Source of the DNA: Chanos chanos
Lineage: Eukaryota > Chordata > Actinopteri > Gonorynchiformes > Chanidae
NCBI RefSeq assembly: GCF_902362185.1
Contig: NC_044500.1
Location: 39,646,558 to 39,710,557, forward strand
DNA length: 64,000 nt
Direction of reading: 5' to 3'
The stretch's first letter is position 1. Every line of letters begins with the position of its first letter. The notes under the pieces are model-generated. The model saw nothing but the letters and a program-made list of their open reading frames with translations, did no database searches and was not told where the DNA came from. The position numbers and the translations under genes were made by a program. Shown piece after piece: positions 1-32,524 of the stretch.

Positions 1-354
1 ACATCTGGCTACGGCGCACTGACCTTTGCCACAGATAAATACCACAAACCAATGATCAATAGTCAACAGTCACTAGTGGCGAGTTAAGACAATCAGACTT
101 GAAGTGAAGGGTGTCGACCTCTAGATCCCTTGACAAAGCATTGATGATAATCTGTCATATCATCTGCTATGCATTATCTGTGCTTTATAATAGACAATGC
201 CAAGAATAGGCTCATTTGATTCAAAAGTGGCAAAATGTACTTTGTGAAAGCAACTCACAAGCTGTTACTGTACTACTGCTCCATAGAATTTTCATATTAC
301 AGATTATTATGAAAAAAAATGAAATAAATGTTTCTTTTTTATCACATGCTTAAG

Positions 355-1041
355 TTTGTTATGTTGAAAATGTATTTATTCATTTTAAAAAAGGCCAAGA
401 AATAATTAACCACCAAAAAGAATAATTCACCACCAAGACCTTTATAAAAGAATACATTTTAAGCACATTGTTCTTCTCAAAGGTTTAGCTTACAAACTTT
501 GTTTATGAGTTTTTAACCACAAAATAAACAATGCAATTTTAGTATTAAAATTCAAGTATTCATACAGGAGGTTTGACATTCTCCATCAGTGAGGATCCTT
601 ATACAAACATGTAAGTGGAATGTATAGTAGATTGACATTTTTACATAACTAAATGAAAATTACTGATTGAATAATATTGAAAAAGTCACAGACCAAACTT
701 TCAAAAGAATAAATACTGTATGTCTCGTGTTTTTTTTTTTTTTATCACAGTAGTTTATATGATCATTGATCAGTCTAAAACAGATTAAAATACACCTCAG
801 TAACGGTTATACATTAAAACGGTGTAACATCGGTTTTCGCTGACGCGTTTTACGGCCGGGACTCAATCGGTCGCACGCACGCTCTTACACTACTGTAAAC
901 ACAGGACATTCCTGTGCGCTCGCTGGTTTGAGTTGTATGGAGGCTGCGGACAGGAAGTTTATGTGTCTGGAGGGAAGTCTGCGACTGTGCTCTCACAGCC
1001 GTAGTCGCTGTGCTCACAGTCCTGACCCTGTCGCTTTCTGC
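355..1041 (-). other. crocc: Likely crocc 3' UTR and polyadenylation signal
   Basis: Downstream of the crocc stop on the minus strand, the first good AATAAA hexamer is the complement of TTTATT at 375-380, which would give a 3' UTR of about 0.7 kb. No open frame of note lies in 1-1041. The stretch 1-354 beyond the signal is AT-rich and holds nothing I recognise. The cleavage site is inferred, not seen. Confidence 0.4.
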
Positions 1042-20187
<19,146 letters not shown>

Positions 20188-21397
20188 TAAGACACTAGGT
20201 TTTGTACGATGGCAAAAGCAGCAAGTCCTTCCTCACTGACCTGTACTTGGGAGGTTGCGTTCCCGTAGGATTAACCGCGCGCAATGTATTTCTTGGACAA
20301 ACAATGGAAACAAGCTATCATAAACATCATCTCAAGCTGAGAGTACAAATTTAAGGTTCAGTCTAAATTAAATTGTTCCAGTGCGCATTTAGTCTTCCTC
20401 CTTCTAACAGGAGCCTTGCTCCACTCCGAAGCACTGGGACCGACAGAGTGAGATTCAGGACACAAGGATTAGTGCAGGATTTAACCCCCCCCCCCCCTAC
20501 TCTGGCTGTAATTTGCACCTCAGTCTTTTTACCGCATCAGGGCTTTCGCTTTCCCTTTCTCGAAAGCAGGATTCTATACCGCGACACCCGAAATACCCGA
20601 AAACGAAATATTATCTAATGCATCTAAACTGGATGCTAAGTAAAAATCTAAATGGGCAATCAAGGTTATTAACTGAATTCAGTGAGATTAAATCATAGCT
20701 TTGTAGAACTCCACACACAGGATGTGTACATATGTTCTGTTCATTCACACTCTCTGATTGCCTTCTGCTAATTAAATGGAACAGTCAAGATAAGCCAAAA
20801 AAAAATCGGGAACAGAAAAAAAATCCGGCTGCGTCTTCTTAATAAACAACTAATAATGATGAATAATGAATTCGAAGAGTGTATAATTTTGTCTGATCAA
20901 TATAAGATCTTTTTATGAACGGAAATGTGCAGCAATAATGGAGAGCTAGTCTTTAAATGCCTGTTAGCGAAGAGCTGTCACATATATTTGTGGTGCGAAC
21001 CACTGAAATGTAAAGATGAATTCATATATTGGCTGGTGAATAGATATAGTCGATATGAATGTGCTTTGTGCTTGATATCTGTATTCTTTGTGGAATTCCA
21101 TTCAGTGTTAATAATTAGAATGTTCCTCTTCTCCGAGACATTAAAAGACTAAGCAGAAGGCTAATAGGAACTGAATACATTTTGGCCTAACCGTCATAAA
21201 CATGGTAGACCACACATTGAGGGCCCCACCTTAGAAGCCAAACCCTCACAACCACTTCAATTCATCCATCACCATGGAAATAGACATATAAGCAAAGAGG
21301 AGAGTCTCCAGTGTCAGAGCCAGATTCCAGCTCCATTGCAGACCCCAAACGGACATAAACACCAATACTCTCTAAAATAAATAAGTGTTCACTACTG

Positions 21398-21484
21398 GTG
21401 TGTTGGATGGGTTAAATGCAGAGGACAAATTCACTGCTCACTGTTCACAGTGTGTGTGCGCAATCACTGAAACTTAATTTAAAA
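21398..21484 (+). mobile_element. Probable 3' tail of a fish LINE/SINE-type retroposon (fragment)
   Basis: The text TGGATGGGTTAAATGCAGAG, then ACAAATTCACTG and a GTGTGTGCGCAATCACTGAAA stretch, resembles the tail repeated widely in teleost genomes, where a GGTTAAATGCAGAGGACAAATT core precedes a short terminal repeat. An A-rich run follows it. No coding part remains. The match is from memory; a repeat-library search would settle the family. Confidence 0.4.
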
Positions 21485-23838
21485 AAAAAATTAAGTAATA
21501 CACTAATACATTAATGATCCTGATATGACAGTGTACTATTTTTTGGTGTCCACAGCCGAAAGCCACTATTTGTTTTGTTTACCTGTGATGCCCCCTTGTG
21601 GCTCTGTGGGTAATGCAGGCTACTAACTGCAGCAGCCACCCAGCTAACAATAAACTTGAGTCTTTTGACTGAGTGTGATCATGTAGTCATTGCTACATGT
21701 GAAAGATCACCTTATCAAAACTTCATCTAAAAGACTGAGGTATGTCAATAGCCAGCTCTTTTGTCTGACAGTGAAAGAAACCTCTACTCCTGGAATATCT
21801 CGTTCTTTTGGCTCTGCCACATCGATGGGGAAAAAAGAATAAGTTAGCCTACATATATTATAAGACTATGAATAAATAAAAACAACAGCTCTTTCAGCTT
21901 TTTTAAGCGGTTGCACAGATTGAAAAGTGTGATTTGCCGTTTTTCGCCTCCAGTTGCCCCACAACATGATAGAGGACCAAAGTATCACTCCTGCACCACT
22001 CCTTGTGAAACAATGTAGTGTAGTTCGCTTGTCGTCACAACCGCTACATTGTGGTAAATCAGATCAAGCAATCACATCATTTTTGAGTTGGGTTGTTTCT
22101 GTAACCATCTGCCGTAGCTAGCGGGTAATTATTATCTTAGCCGGGTTACGATCAAATAATATTTTAAACAACCTCCTGCCTTCTTTTACCATCCAACATA
22201 TTTACAATCCACCAACACGACATTGGAACTGATAAAAGTGGTGCTCTTCATGTAATATGATATAGGGGCTTGCTTCCTCATAAGCGAGCTAATACTTGTG
22301 ATGCATGCAGGCACAAGCTACTAATGCCAGAAGCTAGTCATTTCAGTTCACATAGCTTTATATTAGCGATGCAAACTTTTGCACGAGCATAACGAGAAGA
22401 ATCTTACCCAGTGTAGAAATGGGATAAACCGCAAGGTGTCAAACACGTGAACATCTTATATATGACACTATGCATGTGGCGCCTTTGTATGAAACTGTTT
22501 GGTTTAAAACAGGATCACACATCATGTATCCCGATTCGTTGAGTGTTGTTCCGAGTCTTTTCCGGGGAGGGACTATGTATCTCTGTACAATCGCTCAAAC
22601 TGTCACAAAAGCTTCGTTCCTAAAGTATCACTGGAGTCATGAAACTGAACGTTTAAAGCGCTGTAGTCCAAACTGAGCCCGGTGAGTCCTCCTGGCGTTG
22701 AAAATATTGTCTTGGGAATTAGCACAGTGCGCAATTGGGTAGACCACTGTCTTTCAAAGGTGTCCACTTAAGGCGCCCCGGCAATTAAACTTCTTAAAAC
22801 ACATACTCACACACATTCTGAAATCTCTTCCTTTGACACCGGGTAGAGGAATGAAGTGAGACAACTATACTTACATTACGGCCCTTCAGCTGATTGCCCT
22901 TCAGACGAATTACTAAGGCATAAAAAACCATAAACACAGTTTACACCATGGAGACATCTACAGCAACCCCACACTAACTGTGCCTCGGGTCACTAAGGAA
23001 AACCATGAGAAGACAACAGTGTGTCAGATCTACTAATACTGTAATACTATATGCAGTTCATTGTGTCTATCATCTTAAATACTTGCTCAAAATGCAATCA
23101 AGTACATTTTGTTCCTAAAGATTATTTGTAAACCCTGGTGTGCCTTAAGGTGACACTGCTTCAAAGTGTTTATTAATCCATATAACCTCAATATCCTCTT
23201 TACAGCGTCAAGACACTGATGTTCATATTTAATGCTGAGCTATGCCTGGATGGCTTAGCATTTTGAAATGTCTCGCTTTTATCGCAGCTAAATTAATACA
23301 TAATCACATAAATGTGAGGAAAGTCACAACAGGAAAAGAAGTTTATTATTTACATATAAATGTAGCTTTACATTTTATACAGGTATTTTGTTTAAAAGGC
23401 ACTCGTGGCAAATGCTCCAAAATCTAAACCCATTATCTCACTTTAACTGATCCTATCCACTTTAAGGCATTTGATGGGGAGGTGGCTCGGGTAAAGAGGA
23501 AACAGTCATTTTGGTACAACTTGTAAACAAATATAAAAACACACAAATCTTCAAATTCACTACCATGAGAATGAAATGATCTAAAGCTCAGTATAGCCTT
23601 TTTTTTCACTCCGTTTGTGAATAAAACAAGGACTTGAGATTATGCTGTAGTCAGTCAGGCTATAATGCCTTTAACCTAAAAGAATATCTCATAGAAATTT
23701 GTCTGAGACATTGCCTCAGAAAGACTTTTTGATCTCTACAGACTGAGAGAGTGAAAAAAGAAAAGCATTACTGCAGCACTGAGTCGAGCATTTAAAAAAA
23801 CTACAAGACCAAGATCTCCTAGAGCCAACACTGCAGAT

Positions 23839-23859
23839 CCCCCCCCCCCCCCCCCCCCC
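23839..23859. repeat. Poly-C run
   Basis: A run of about 21 consecutive C, followed by CACACCCCCCCACACACACAG. It lies in the probable 3' flank of necap2. A shorter C run is at 20485-20497. Confidence 0.95.
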
Positions 23860-24666
23860 ACACCCCCCCACACACACAGTGTCCATTACACAGAATGAGC
23901 ACAGAATTCAGGAAAGACAAACTGACCATAACATAACACCTTTTCACACTCCCCTCACGATAAACACAAAAGAGACTAAAACGTTCAAAATCCCAAGAAA
24001 AAAGAAAAATCACTGGTTTGAGATGATGTCTGAGAGAAAAAAAAACAGAGATGAAGTCTATAAAAGATGGAAAGAAATGAAGTGACAGAAAGAACAAGTG
24101 AAAGGGGGCCACGGGAGGACGATCATTCTCTATCACTGTGAGAAATCTAGGAAGAGTCATAGTCGAGGCCGAATGTGTGCCTCAACATGTAGGTAAGTTA
24201 TTAGTTTAAAACAATATGGAATGCACAATGTTTACCTGAGGAGACAAGAGAAAAATCACCACACTCAGGTCTAGAAACTCCATCAAAATGACAACAGACA
24301 TATAAAGTCACAGCAACTGAACCCATACATTAACAGACACATAAAAGACCACATGAACTTATTTATACTTCAAATCAAGAAAAGAGGGAGCCATCCATTA
24401 TGGTCTCTTCAGATTGCATAGGAAAAAAAAAAAACTTTTTCAAATACTAGACTAGACATCTTTGTGTCACTGAAACTAAGAGCTGGTTAACTGTGAATAT
24501 GTGTGTCTGAAAGTTCATGTTGATGCAATAAAGTAGTTCCATTGTCTGTTCTGTAGAAACAGTCCACTTGTATCCCCACATTATTAATCCATTTCTCCTC
24601 CATACTATTACAGTGATGTGAGGACCAGGACTTGTTATATGTCTGTGTGTACTGTTCTTCAAACAC

Positions 24667-27640
24667 CTAAAATTGCACCCATCCTGATTTCACAGTGTCC
24701 TGACTGGAGCTGTAAAGAAAGGCAAGTAAAGGCAGAAAGAAATAAGTATGGTAGGGCATTTGATTTCATAAACCTTCCTCACATTCAATGCCAATGAAAT
24801 GAAATATGCTATTTCGATGTCGTACAAGACATAGTTAAGTGTTTTGTAACTGTCTGTGTATTCAAATTTCCAAGGTCAAGTGAATACATTTAATCAAATC
24901 TGAATTCTAAGAGGAACAAAAGAAATGGTTACAATAAGAAGGAGAAACAGGAACTGGACCTGACCTGGTACCAGCAGCAGTGAAGTCTCCCCACAGGTCC
25001 TGAGTAGGCTGAGCTGGGGCAGAGGGGGCAGAGGGGGCTCCAAAATCAAGAAGTGTACCTGAGAAAAAAAAATATTGTTTGACACTCTTATAATTTATCA
25101 TTTAGGTATTACCAACATTAAGATCAAAGATGCACTGCCAACATTGGGCTATGACACAGTCTTACAAGTTCAACTGTTGCAAGACTACTTTTCACGATGA
25201 ATCCGATACACCAGACTTGTTTCATCTCTCATTGTGAAGCACAATGGAAGTGTTATTTGACTCTGGTCTTTTTACAGTACTGCTGCACTGAGCTGGACTC
25301 ACTTGTATTGGGCTGTGTGGGGGCTGCTGACTGAGGTGCTCCTGGGGGTGGGAGAAGGCCTCCACTCTTCACACCAGGAGGTGGAGGGAGAAGGCCACTG
25401 CCGGCTGGACGGGGTTTGGCTGCTCCTGCTGTAGCTGTGTCTTTCTTCTTTATGTTCTGATATAAGAAAAAAAAAAAATTAATTCTTCCCGCCTGTCAAG
25501 TTGTGCCCCACACATCTCGTGCCTCTCCCAACTCTTATCTCTTACCCCAATGTTGATTTTGATGGTCTGGCCCTCTTTGAAGCCCAGGTCCAATTTGGGT
25601 CCTGCACTGAAATTAGCCTCTTGTTTTGCCAGCTCACTTTCCTGTTTAACCCATCTAAGGGAAGCCGCAGCAAAAAGGAAATAAAAGCAGTGTTTTTTTT
25701 TAAGATGCTGGATAGGCAATAGCTACAAAAGTGAGGGTTAAGTTCCTTTTATTTCAGGATACAGTTTCGTCTTCTTCATTTTTAGTTAACAGAGTTAAGA
25801 CTGTGCTAAAGGGTGAATTCAAAGATCTGTGAGCATGTTTTTAAATGTACAAGTATCTTAATGCTGAATTGTTCTTACATTGCTCTTAATCAAACTACAG
25901 TAACATAATGAGAGCCACGAGTCAGGTAGTAACTTGACTCACTTAAAGTGGTCCTGTAATGCCACATTGAAATCAAAGGAATCTCCACGGTCTGCAAAAC
26001 CAAGGCCGATAAACGCATGACGCCCTGAAACAGCGGAGGCAACGAGAGAAACAGAAGGAAATACATATTAGTGAATTTACATGTTTTGGACTATGCCCAG
26101 TTTTGTGCTAAGATCATTCATTTATTGTGACCAACATATGACTTTTGTTCAGTTTCAAAAGGTGAATACCTAACGTAACCCAAAATCAAAAGCCCGAGTA
26201 CCAGCCATGTACAGAATAACTCAGGGTTATGTAGGATAAACCTGATAGGTCTTCTGTATTTAAGACATAGTTGGAGCTATTTAAATATAGCATTTCAAAT
26301 ACCAGCAACCATGTTCACATATAATACCTTTACAGTCAACACAAGCACATTACTTTGTCAAACCAATATTTACAATACATTTGTAAGATAATGCCCCAAC
26401 CATTGCCATCTTCTATCCGGATAACAAAGTATCTACTGGAATCAGTGACAGCCTCCACAACAGAGCCTGGGTACTGATCTACTGGAGCCTGAGCAAACAA
26501 TTCTCCTGCAAAACAAACATCACACAGTAATTATACCAATTCTAATATCACATTCACTGCGATGATTAATGATCTATTTTATTCCTGTAGTTCTTACCCG
26601 TGGTCTTATCCTCAAGCTTAATATAAGCGATTTTGCCTTTATTAGTGATTTTAAGCCTGCCACTCCAGGCTGGCTCATCCAGCTTCCAGTCAGCAGCACT
26701 GAAAACACAAGTCCAGCAACAGGTCACACGCAGCTTTGCCTTAAAAGCCCAGATTTCACTATGTGTTCGAGGTTTTGAATAACATTATAGACATGACGCT
26801 TTTGTTGCAAGCAAAATGAACGACAGGTAAATAATAAGAGGATATAATGGTCATCACAGAGGATCGCTGCATAACGTAATTAAAATGCGGCACACGAGTT
26901 ACAGAAGACAAGAATTACAAGAATTATGGTTACAAAGAATGCAAAACAAAAACAATAACAAATGGGTCAACATTTGATTAACAAAACCATCTTCAGTGCC
27001 AAGACTTTGACAACAAGTTATTGCCAGCTGTTTTGCTGTTCAAAAACTTGAACATTCTCATCCTGGTTGCCCTGTAAAATTACATAACCCAACTTCCCGA
27101 CACTTCTGAGCCACCGTAGACTGCCATGTCTCGTGTCAGTAGTTCCTGTTTAAGTTTTTGTGATATGTCACTCGAAATAAAAAATATTTTCGTCTCCAGC
27201 TGGGAACAAACTTTGCTTCAAAAATAAACATTTCAAGCACAATACTTCGTGCGTCCGGTTTGCTTGACTGCAATTTCATTAACTGAGCTAGCAAAGTGCT
27301 TCGTGCGGAGCAAAGGTCTGCAATGGCAACATCTGGCCAACGAACTAGATCGATCTAATGACCCATTTGACTAAAATAGTCATCTGTTCTTTCCATCTAA
27401 GATTTAGGCTGTTCGATCTGGAAATAACTGCAAATAGACCGTTAGAGACAGTTCACACTGCACTGAGTCAGATGTTCCTACGAAGTTTCTGAACTGGAAA
27501 TGACAAGCGAAAGTTGGCTCAATAAATGTCCACTTATCAACTCACCGATATCCACGGTTCGAGGCTCTTGGTGGAATCCTGTACACATGAACCTCTGGCT
27601 TTACACAGAGTATTGATTCATATGAACCGTCATCGGCCAT
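24667..27640 (-). CDS. necap2: NECAP endocytosis-associated protein 2 (AP-adaptor accessory), complete
   Basis: NECAP proteins bind AP-2/AP-1 appendages and FxDxF motifs at clathrin-coated pits. Exons, minus strand: E1 27546-27640; E2 26598-26698; E3 26401-26505; E4 25943-26024; E5 25546-25654; E6 25303-25456; E7 24965-25058; E8 24667-24709. Together they encode 260 aa plus TAG. The PH-like PHear domain covers residues about 1-135 ([34 protein letters not shown] follows it). A Pro-rich linker with LLPPPPG comes next, then DLWGDF and the terminal WVQF motif, which binds the AP appendage. The WVQF exon is only 43 nt. The E3 donor is a weak GTTGGG. Paralogue choice: length (human NECAP2 263 aa versus NECAP1 275, from memory), the tail GTSSSQ, and position next to szrd1 and crocc favour NECAP2, although the LLDF stretch recalls NECAP1. 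Confidence 0.92.
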
Positions 27641-27722
27641 CGTCGCTGTTTGAGTTCAAAACTTTCAGAACAATCACCTGGGTACAACGGCAAGGAAGTG
27701 TTCACGGAGAGTGGCTTGTGTC

Positions 27723-27730
27723 ACTTCCGG
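27723..27730 (+). promoter_or_regulatory. ETS-type site upstream of necap2
   Basis: ACTTCCGG lies about 85 bases upstream of the necap2 ATG (27640), a common place and sequence for ETS/GABP sites in housekeeping promoters. The factor is inferred from the motif alone. Confidence 0.35.
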
Positions 27731-28249
27731 AACTTGAAGCTTAAAAAGTAAAAAATAAAAGACCCTAAAAGCTCTTCGAAGTAATCCATAGAATTTAGAA
27801 TTTACTTGCGTACTAAATTCTAATCAGGTCAGCGGGGAAAAGCGACTTGTGTCACATGAGGCTTACAACCTGTGCAATGCCGCAATGTCAGCAATGTGTA
27901 TTGCCTACCATACACACTGTGTGTGTGTGGATACCTCGCCAGGTAATCCATCCTTGCAGAATACCTTGATGAGGAACAAAACATCAGTTACTTTCATAAA
28001 TTTCTGCAAGAGGGAATGAGATTAACAATCAAGGTTGCATTGACTAAAATAAGAACATATCTGGCTCATTGCATTGTCTTTGAGTAATCCTTCAGGATAT
28101 CAAACAGCTGGGTGCCTGAAAGTAAACAATGTAGTACATTTTTCAGTTTTCCTTCTTTAGGGGAAATTTCAAATAGTATTTTCCAAACCTGGACAAGTTT
28201 TGACCATGAATTCAGTAAACTAAATATAACTATCAAAAGTACAACAGCA

Positions 28250-30682
28250 CCACAAATATCATTAAATCAGTTTATTTGAAATAAATCAGAGCACAGATAA
28301 AATGGCTACGTTCAGGTTAAACAGCACAGGTGGTAAGGATGAAACGGGCAGTAGGTTAATATGGCTGTCTTGAATTACAAAATTCATAAACTCGTTACAG
28401 CAGGGGAGAGGACAGTGCCAACTACCCACAAGGCAAGTACTAAAGACACAAAACAGGAACAGTTTTAAACACACCATTCCCTGGTGGTTAAGATGAATGC
28501 TGGTTCTTGAACCTTAACAGGTTTCACATTACTCTTGAAAGTCTCTTGCCTTGCTAAAAATTCTCTGAAACTAGGCTTCTGACAATAGAAATGTGCACCC
28601 ATGCTGACAGATGTTAATGGGAATTATCACATGGAGTATTAGAGTCATTTCTATGTTACATTCACTTGAGCAAACAAGCTCCATGGAGACATCTGATTCT
28701 CATTTTCTGACACATCCATATGATTGTGAAAGGGTACACATAATCAGTGAATGCACAAACAACCGAGAATGTTCCCTTGATATGCTATTATACTATTCTT
28801 TAAGTTAATACTTAATGTTTAATATCTCTACATTTAGATGCAAGAACTTGACAAACACTCTGCTTTAAAAAATATAAAAATAAAACTATCTAATCTACAT
28901 CACCACCTGCCAAAAATATGTAATATTGAGATTTTCTTTTAAAGGGAGTTCCTGAAAAAGATCGAGAGGCTGTTTGTTCAAAATACTCTGAGACAGCAAG
29001 TGACATCTTCCTCCATTTTAGGGTTCTGTGAAGCAATTGTAACAGCACTAGGTAGGCTTGGTTAAAAAGGCAAAAACTGCACACATTTAAGTTCATCCAG
29101 AAGGAACTTGCTTGTCATTAGAAGAACGGGGGTGAGAAAACTGTTTCTGGACTAAAAATAAAGTTGTACAAGAGCAAGATGACAGAAAACGGTCTTAAAA
29201 CCACTGCACTTGACAATGAGTTACCCAAAATTCGAAATGAACTGTATAAAACAAATAAAGAACACAGACGTACACCAAACAAACAAATATTTCGACATGA
29301 GATATTGCATGCAATTTGAGGAGTCGGTTAAGGCTTTTGAGAGCCCAACTGGACTGAGAAGAGCAAACATTACATCTACATTTCATCATCTGTAAGTCTC
29401 CACCATAAGTCAAGCTCTTCAGGCAGTGAGAATTTCTGAGGGAACAGAGATTTTAAAAAGGACTGTCTGAAATTTGGCACACAAAGATATTTGGTTCTTT
29501 TCTTGTCTCTTAACTTGTCTACACATAGTTTGTTATTCCTAAATGAAAGTAAAGTTATTTTTTCTCTACAGAAAAAAGCCAACATTAAAAGATTTAGAAA
29601 TGACAGATTATAGTTGTATAACTGACTGCTCTAAGAAATGAAGTAAAAAGGTCTATCTTATATAGGCTAGTTCTCATTTTTCACCCCTTCTTGTCAAGCA
29701 TCAGCTATCCTATTACTACGCCAAAGCACTACTCTACCACTCACACAATATGCTTGGCTTCTTTTCTATCAGTGTATCATTTGTGACGGTGATTGAAATA
29801 CCAAAAAGCTGATTACAATATGTGATGTCAGGATCATGTACGCAGACATTCATTCAAGGTCAATCATTCTTATCTGTCATTAGCCGTAGAGTGAAGAAAC
29901 CAATAATAACCATACATTAGTATGCATACCTGGTAATACTTAACTCTGCCCTAAGAAAAAAAAAAGACGAGAGTAATTGTTTAAAGAAGACCATGAAGAT
30001 GAAAAAAAAAAAAAGCTGGCAAAAATAATCTGTTTCAGCTCAGCAACACAGATGTCCCATTGAGATTTGCTTGTCATTCATATGGGTTTCAGTATTATTG
30101 CTTTATGAGGCCAACTTTAGGTGGCCTACTGTCCAATTCATCTTGCTGTGGAGACAAAGTGCTTTGTTTCACTGGGCATGCTTCCTTTTTTTCACTATTG
30201 ACGCCCCCCCCCCTCTTTTTTTTTTTTTCTTTGCTTTTCTATGTTTCAGCCTTGGGTCCTCAAAGTGGTGAGGAGGGTGGGGAGCACAGCAGGGGAGGTG
30301 AGAGGTAACTCAGGGAGCAAGGGAGAATGGGAGAGTTCAGAGTCCTGAGGAAATGATGGCCTAGTCACAGTGCGCAGTGTCAGCCAAAGAGGAGATTTCA
30401 CCCTCAGCTCCTCACTTTTTCTCCCTGGCCCCCTCTTCCCCTCCACATCCACACAAATACCTCGAACATGGCAAAATGGTGAGCCACGTTGCTAAGTGGG
30501 ATGGGAGAGGGTTGGGGGCTCCTGATAATAGCATATCTATTCATACATTTATATGTCATGTAACTTTGTGAAATTGTCCCTCCAGTGTCTTTGAATCTCT
30601 ACACCCTCCAAACTTCCGATCATAGAAGCTAACTCTCTTGGACTCCGAAGTTTCGAACACTGAAGAGACTTTCTACAGCTTC
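28250..30682 (-). other. szrd1: Probable long 3' UTR of szrd1
   Basis: Below the szrd1 stop I find no coding exon. The first clear minus-strand AATAAA I see is the complement of TTTATT at 28271-28276, which would imply a 3' UTR of about 2.4 kb. The stretch contains a C run followed by a T run near 30.21 kb. The rest of the intergenic space, 27641-28250, is the necap2 5' flank and shows nothing beyond the ETS-type site. The UTR extent is an inference. Confidence 0.35.
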
Positions 30683-32524
30683 TTATCTGCACAGGCGAAA
30701 TCCCTGTGTACCATCAGGTCCTCTCGGCTGACGTATGATGTGATTGTTTGATCGAACTTGCTCCGGTATCGTTGAGGCACTAGCAGATACTGACCTTAAA
30801 GACAAGGAAAAAGAGGCAGACTGTCTATTTAAACGCATTTGGCTACCTATACGTAGGTATGGCAGACAGTATCAGCAAGTACAAGTGCTTTTCCTTGTCT
30901 AATCTTAAATATTGTTCTGAGTTCTTAAATACTGTTCTATTGTTCAAAGTCTATTCTTTGAGTGTATCTTTACAATCATGGCTTGTGCAAACACGGTATG
31001 CAGTAATTATAGGTGTTTTTGTGTGAATCTTCAGGTAGTTTAAGGAGTTTTCATAAGAAAGGTATCTCAATTAACTGTCTCTCTGACAAGTCTACTAGCT
31101 GTACGAAAATTCATCCTTCTGACCTATCTGGCCTGTCTCTTTCCTGAGGTGTTTCTTCAGCGCTGGCACTGCCCAGAATTCGTCTCCTGGCTTCTGCATA
31201 CTCTGCTTCCCTTTGGGCCAGGGACTTGACTTGTAGAGTAGGGCGGGCTTGGATTTGAGGTCCAATTGATCCATTGCTGGACGGGCGCTTTAGGATGCGA
31301 ATCTGAGGAGGGGGAGCTGGAGGCACTGAATCATCTGGTATTACAATGGCAGTCCTTATGGGGGAGTTACCAGAGACCTCACTGCTCTCTCTGCAATCGA
31401 CAGAATACTTTGTCAGTTTATGAGTTCGAACCTTCAAAGGTATATATTTCATCTGATATTACATGCGCTCAAAAGAATAACACCAGAAGCATGCATGGTC
31501 TGCTTTCCACACTGTCCAAGATGAAAAAAAAAAACCTTCAGTCAATAGAAGTTCATTAGGCTAACATCAAAATGTGTGTCTTTAATTCACATATAAACTG
31601 CCACCAGGCAACTGATGGTAAAAGTGTGCAAAAACGGATGTAGACAGAACACTTGATGAAACTCACTTTGACTTCTGGATGATTTTAAGTTTTGCCTCAA
31701 GTCTTCTCTCAATTTCCTAAAGAGAGAGTGGGAGGAGTTATTCAGACTCGTCTTAGTCACGACATCAATAAATACTTTAGCAGGGAGAAATGAAAAACAC
31801 TAACAAAAAAAACCCAGCATATTGTAACCCAGTGGTGACAGCGAGACAGAATCACTTAGCGGGGAAAATTTCGAACAGCAGACATATTAAATTAAACTCT
31901 AAGCTTTCATTGACATTTCAGAGGTACTTGATCAAACAGCTGTGAGGCAGCGTCTGAATAGTTAGCGTTGGTATCACTTCAAAACAAAATGACACACAGA
32001 CGAAGACCATTAGCATCAGTTCAGTCATACACACGTTTTGAGCGAATATTACAAGGTGGTGTTAAAAGACTGTGAACTGATTCAGAAATATAATCCGTTT
32101 CCGAAAGCCCCTCGTTAGCTGTTGCTACATCGTTCCGCGAAATAAACTGAATAATTTGCTATTTGCTTTCTTGAGCTTGTCAATACATTTGGTTCGGACT
32201 ACCTCAAAATAACTAACAGACACTGTTTCTGATCCTTGGCATCACACGCGGTCACTTGATCGCTTATGAGCAATCTTGCTGGCTGAGCTATAATGCCAGT
32301 AAGTTCTGCTAGCTACGATCCTGAAAAAGCCATGGCTCCACGGCCTGTCTGCCCACAACATGAACTCGTCTGAAGTAATCAGAATGTAGTGAAACCAGAC
32401 AAAAATTACATATGCTGACTGTGTCCACTCAGTTTATGGCCATACAAGATACTATTACAACAATGTCCCTTACGCCGCTCTCTGCAGCTTCCTCCCAGTT
32501 TTCCGAGACCTCTTCTTCCTCCAT
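30683..32524 (-). CDS. szrd1: SUZ RNA-binding domain-containing protein 1, complete
   Basis: A small, highly conserved vertebrate protein with a SUZ domain and a C-terminal SUZ-C motif; its biochemical role is poorly known. Exons, minus strand: E1 32474-32524; E2 31667-31716; E3 31124-31390; E4 30683-30794. They encode 159 aa plus TAA (human 152, from memory). Seen: start [29 protein letters not shown]; the SUZ segment [12 protein letters not shown]; the run [20 protein letters not shown]; and the SUZ-C tail [16 protein letters not shown]. Phases 0, 2 and 2 close without stops. The E4 acceptor uses AAG; the downstream CAG three bases later-plus would put a stop in frame, so the choice is forced. 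The gene lies head to head with fbxo42, as in human. Confidence 0.93.

Larger units (their letters stand above)
20188..24666. other. Intergenic: crocc 5' flank and necap2 3' flank
   Basis: I see no supported coding exon in this 4.5-kb stretch. The crocc transcription start is probably near 20.25-20.30 kb, where CCGCGCG occurs shortly upstream of the ATG. The necap2 3' UTR must occupy the right end, below 24667; a minus-strand AATAAA (complement of TTTATT) lies near 23.34 kb, but I cannot fix the end. The stretch also contains C homopolymers at 20485-20497 and 23839-23859 and a possible retroposon tail at about 21.40-21.48 kb. Confidence 0.5.

Noticed and set aside
20188-20300. An RFX X-box upstream of crocc, expected for a ciliary gene
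   Set aside because: GGTTGCGTTCCCG and its complement do not match both half-sites of the X-box; at best a half-site.
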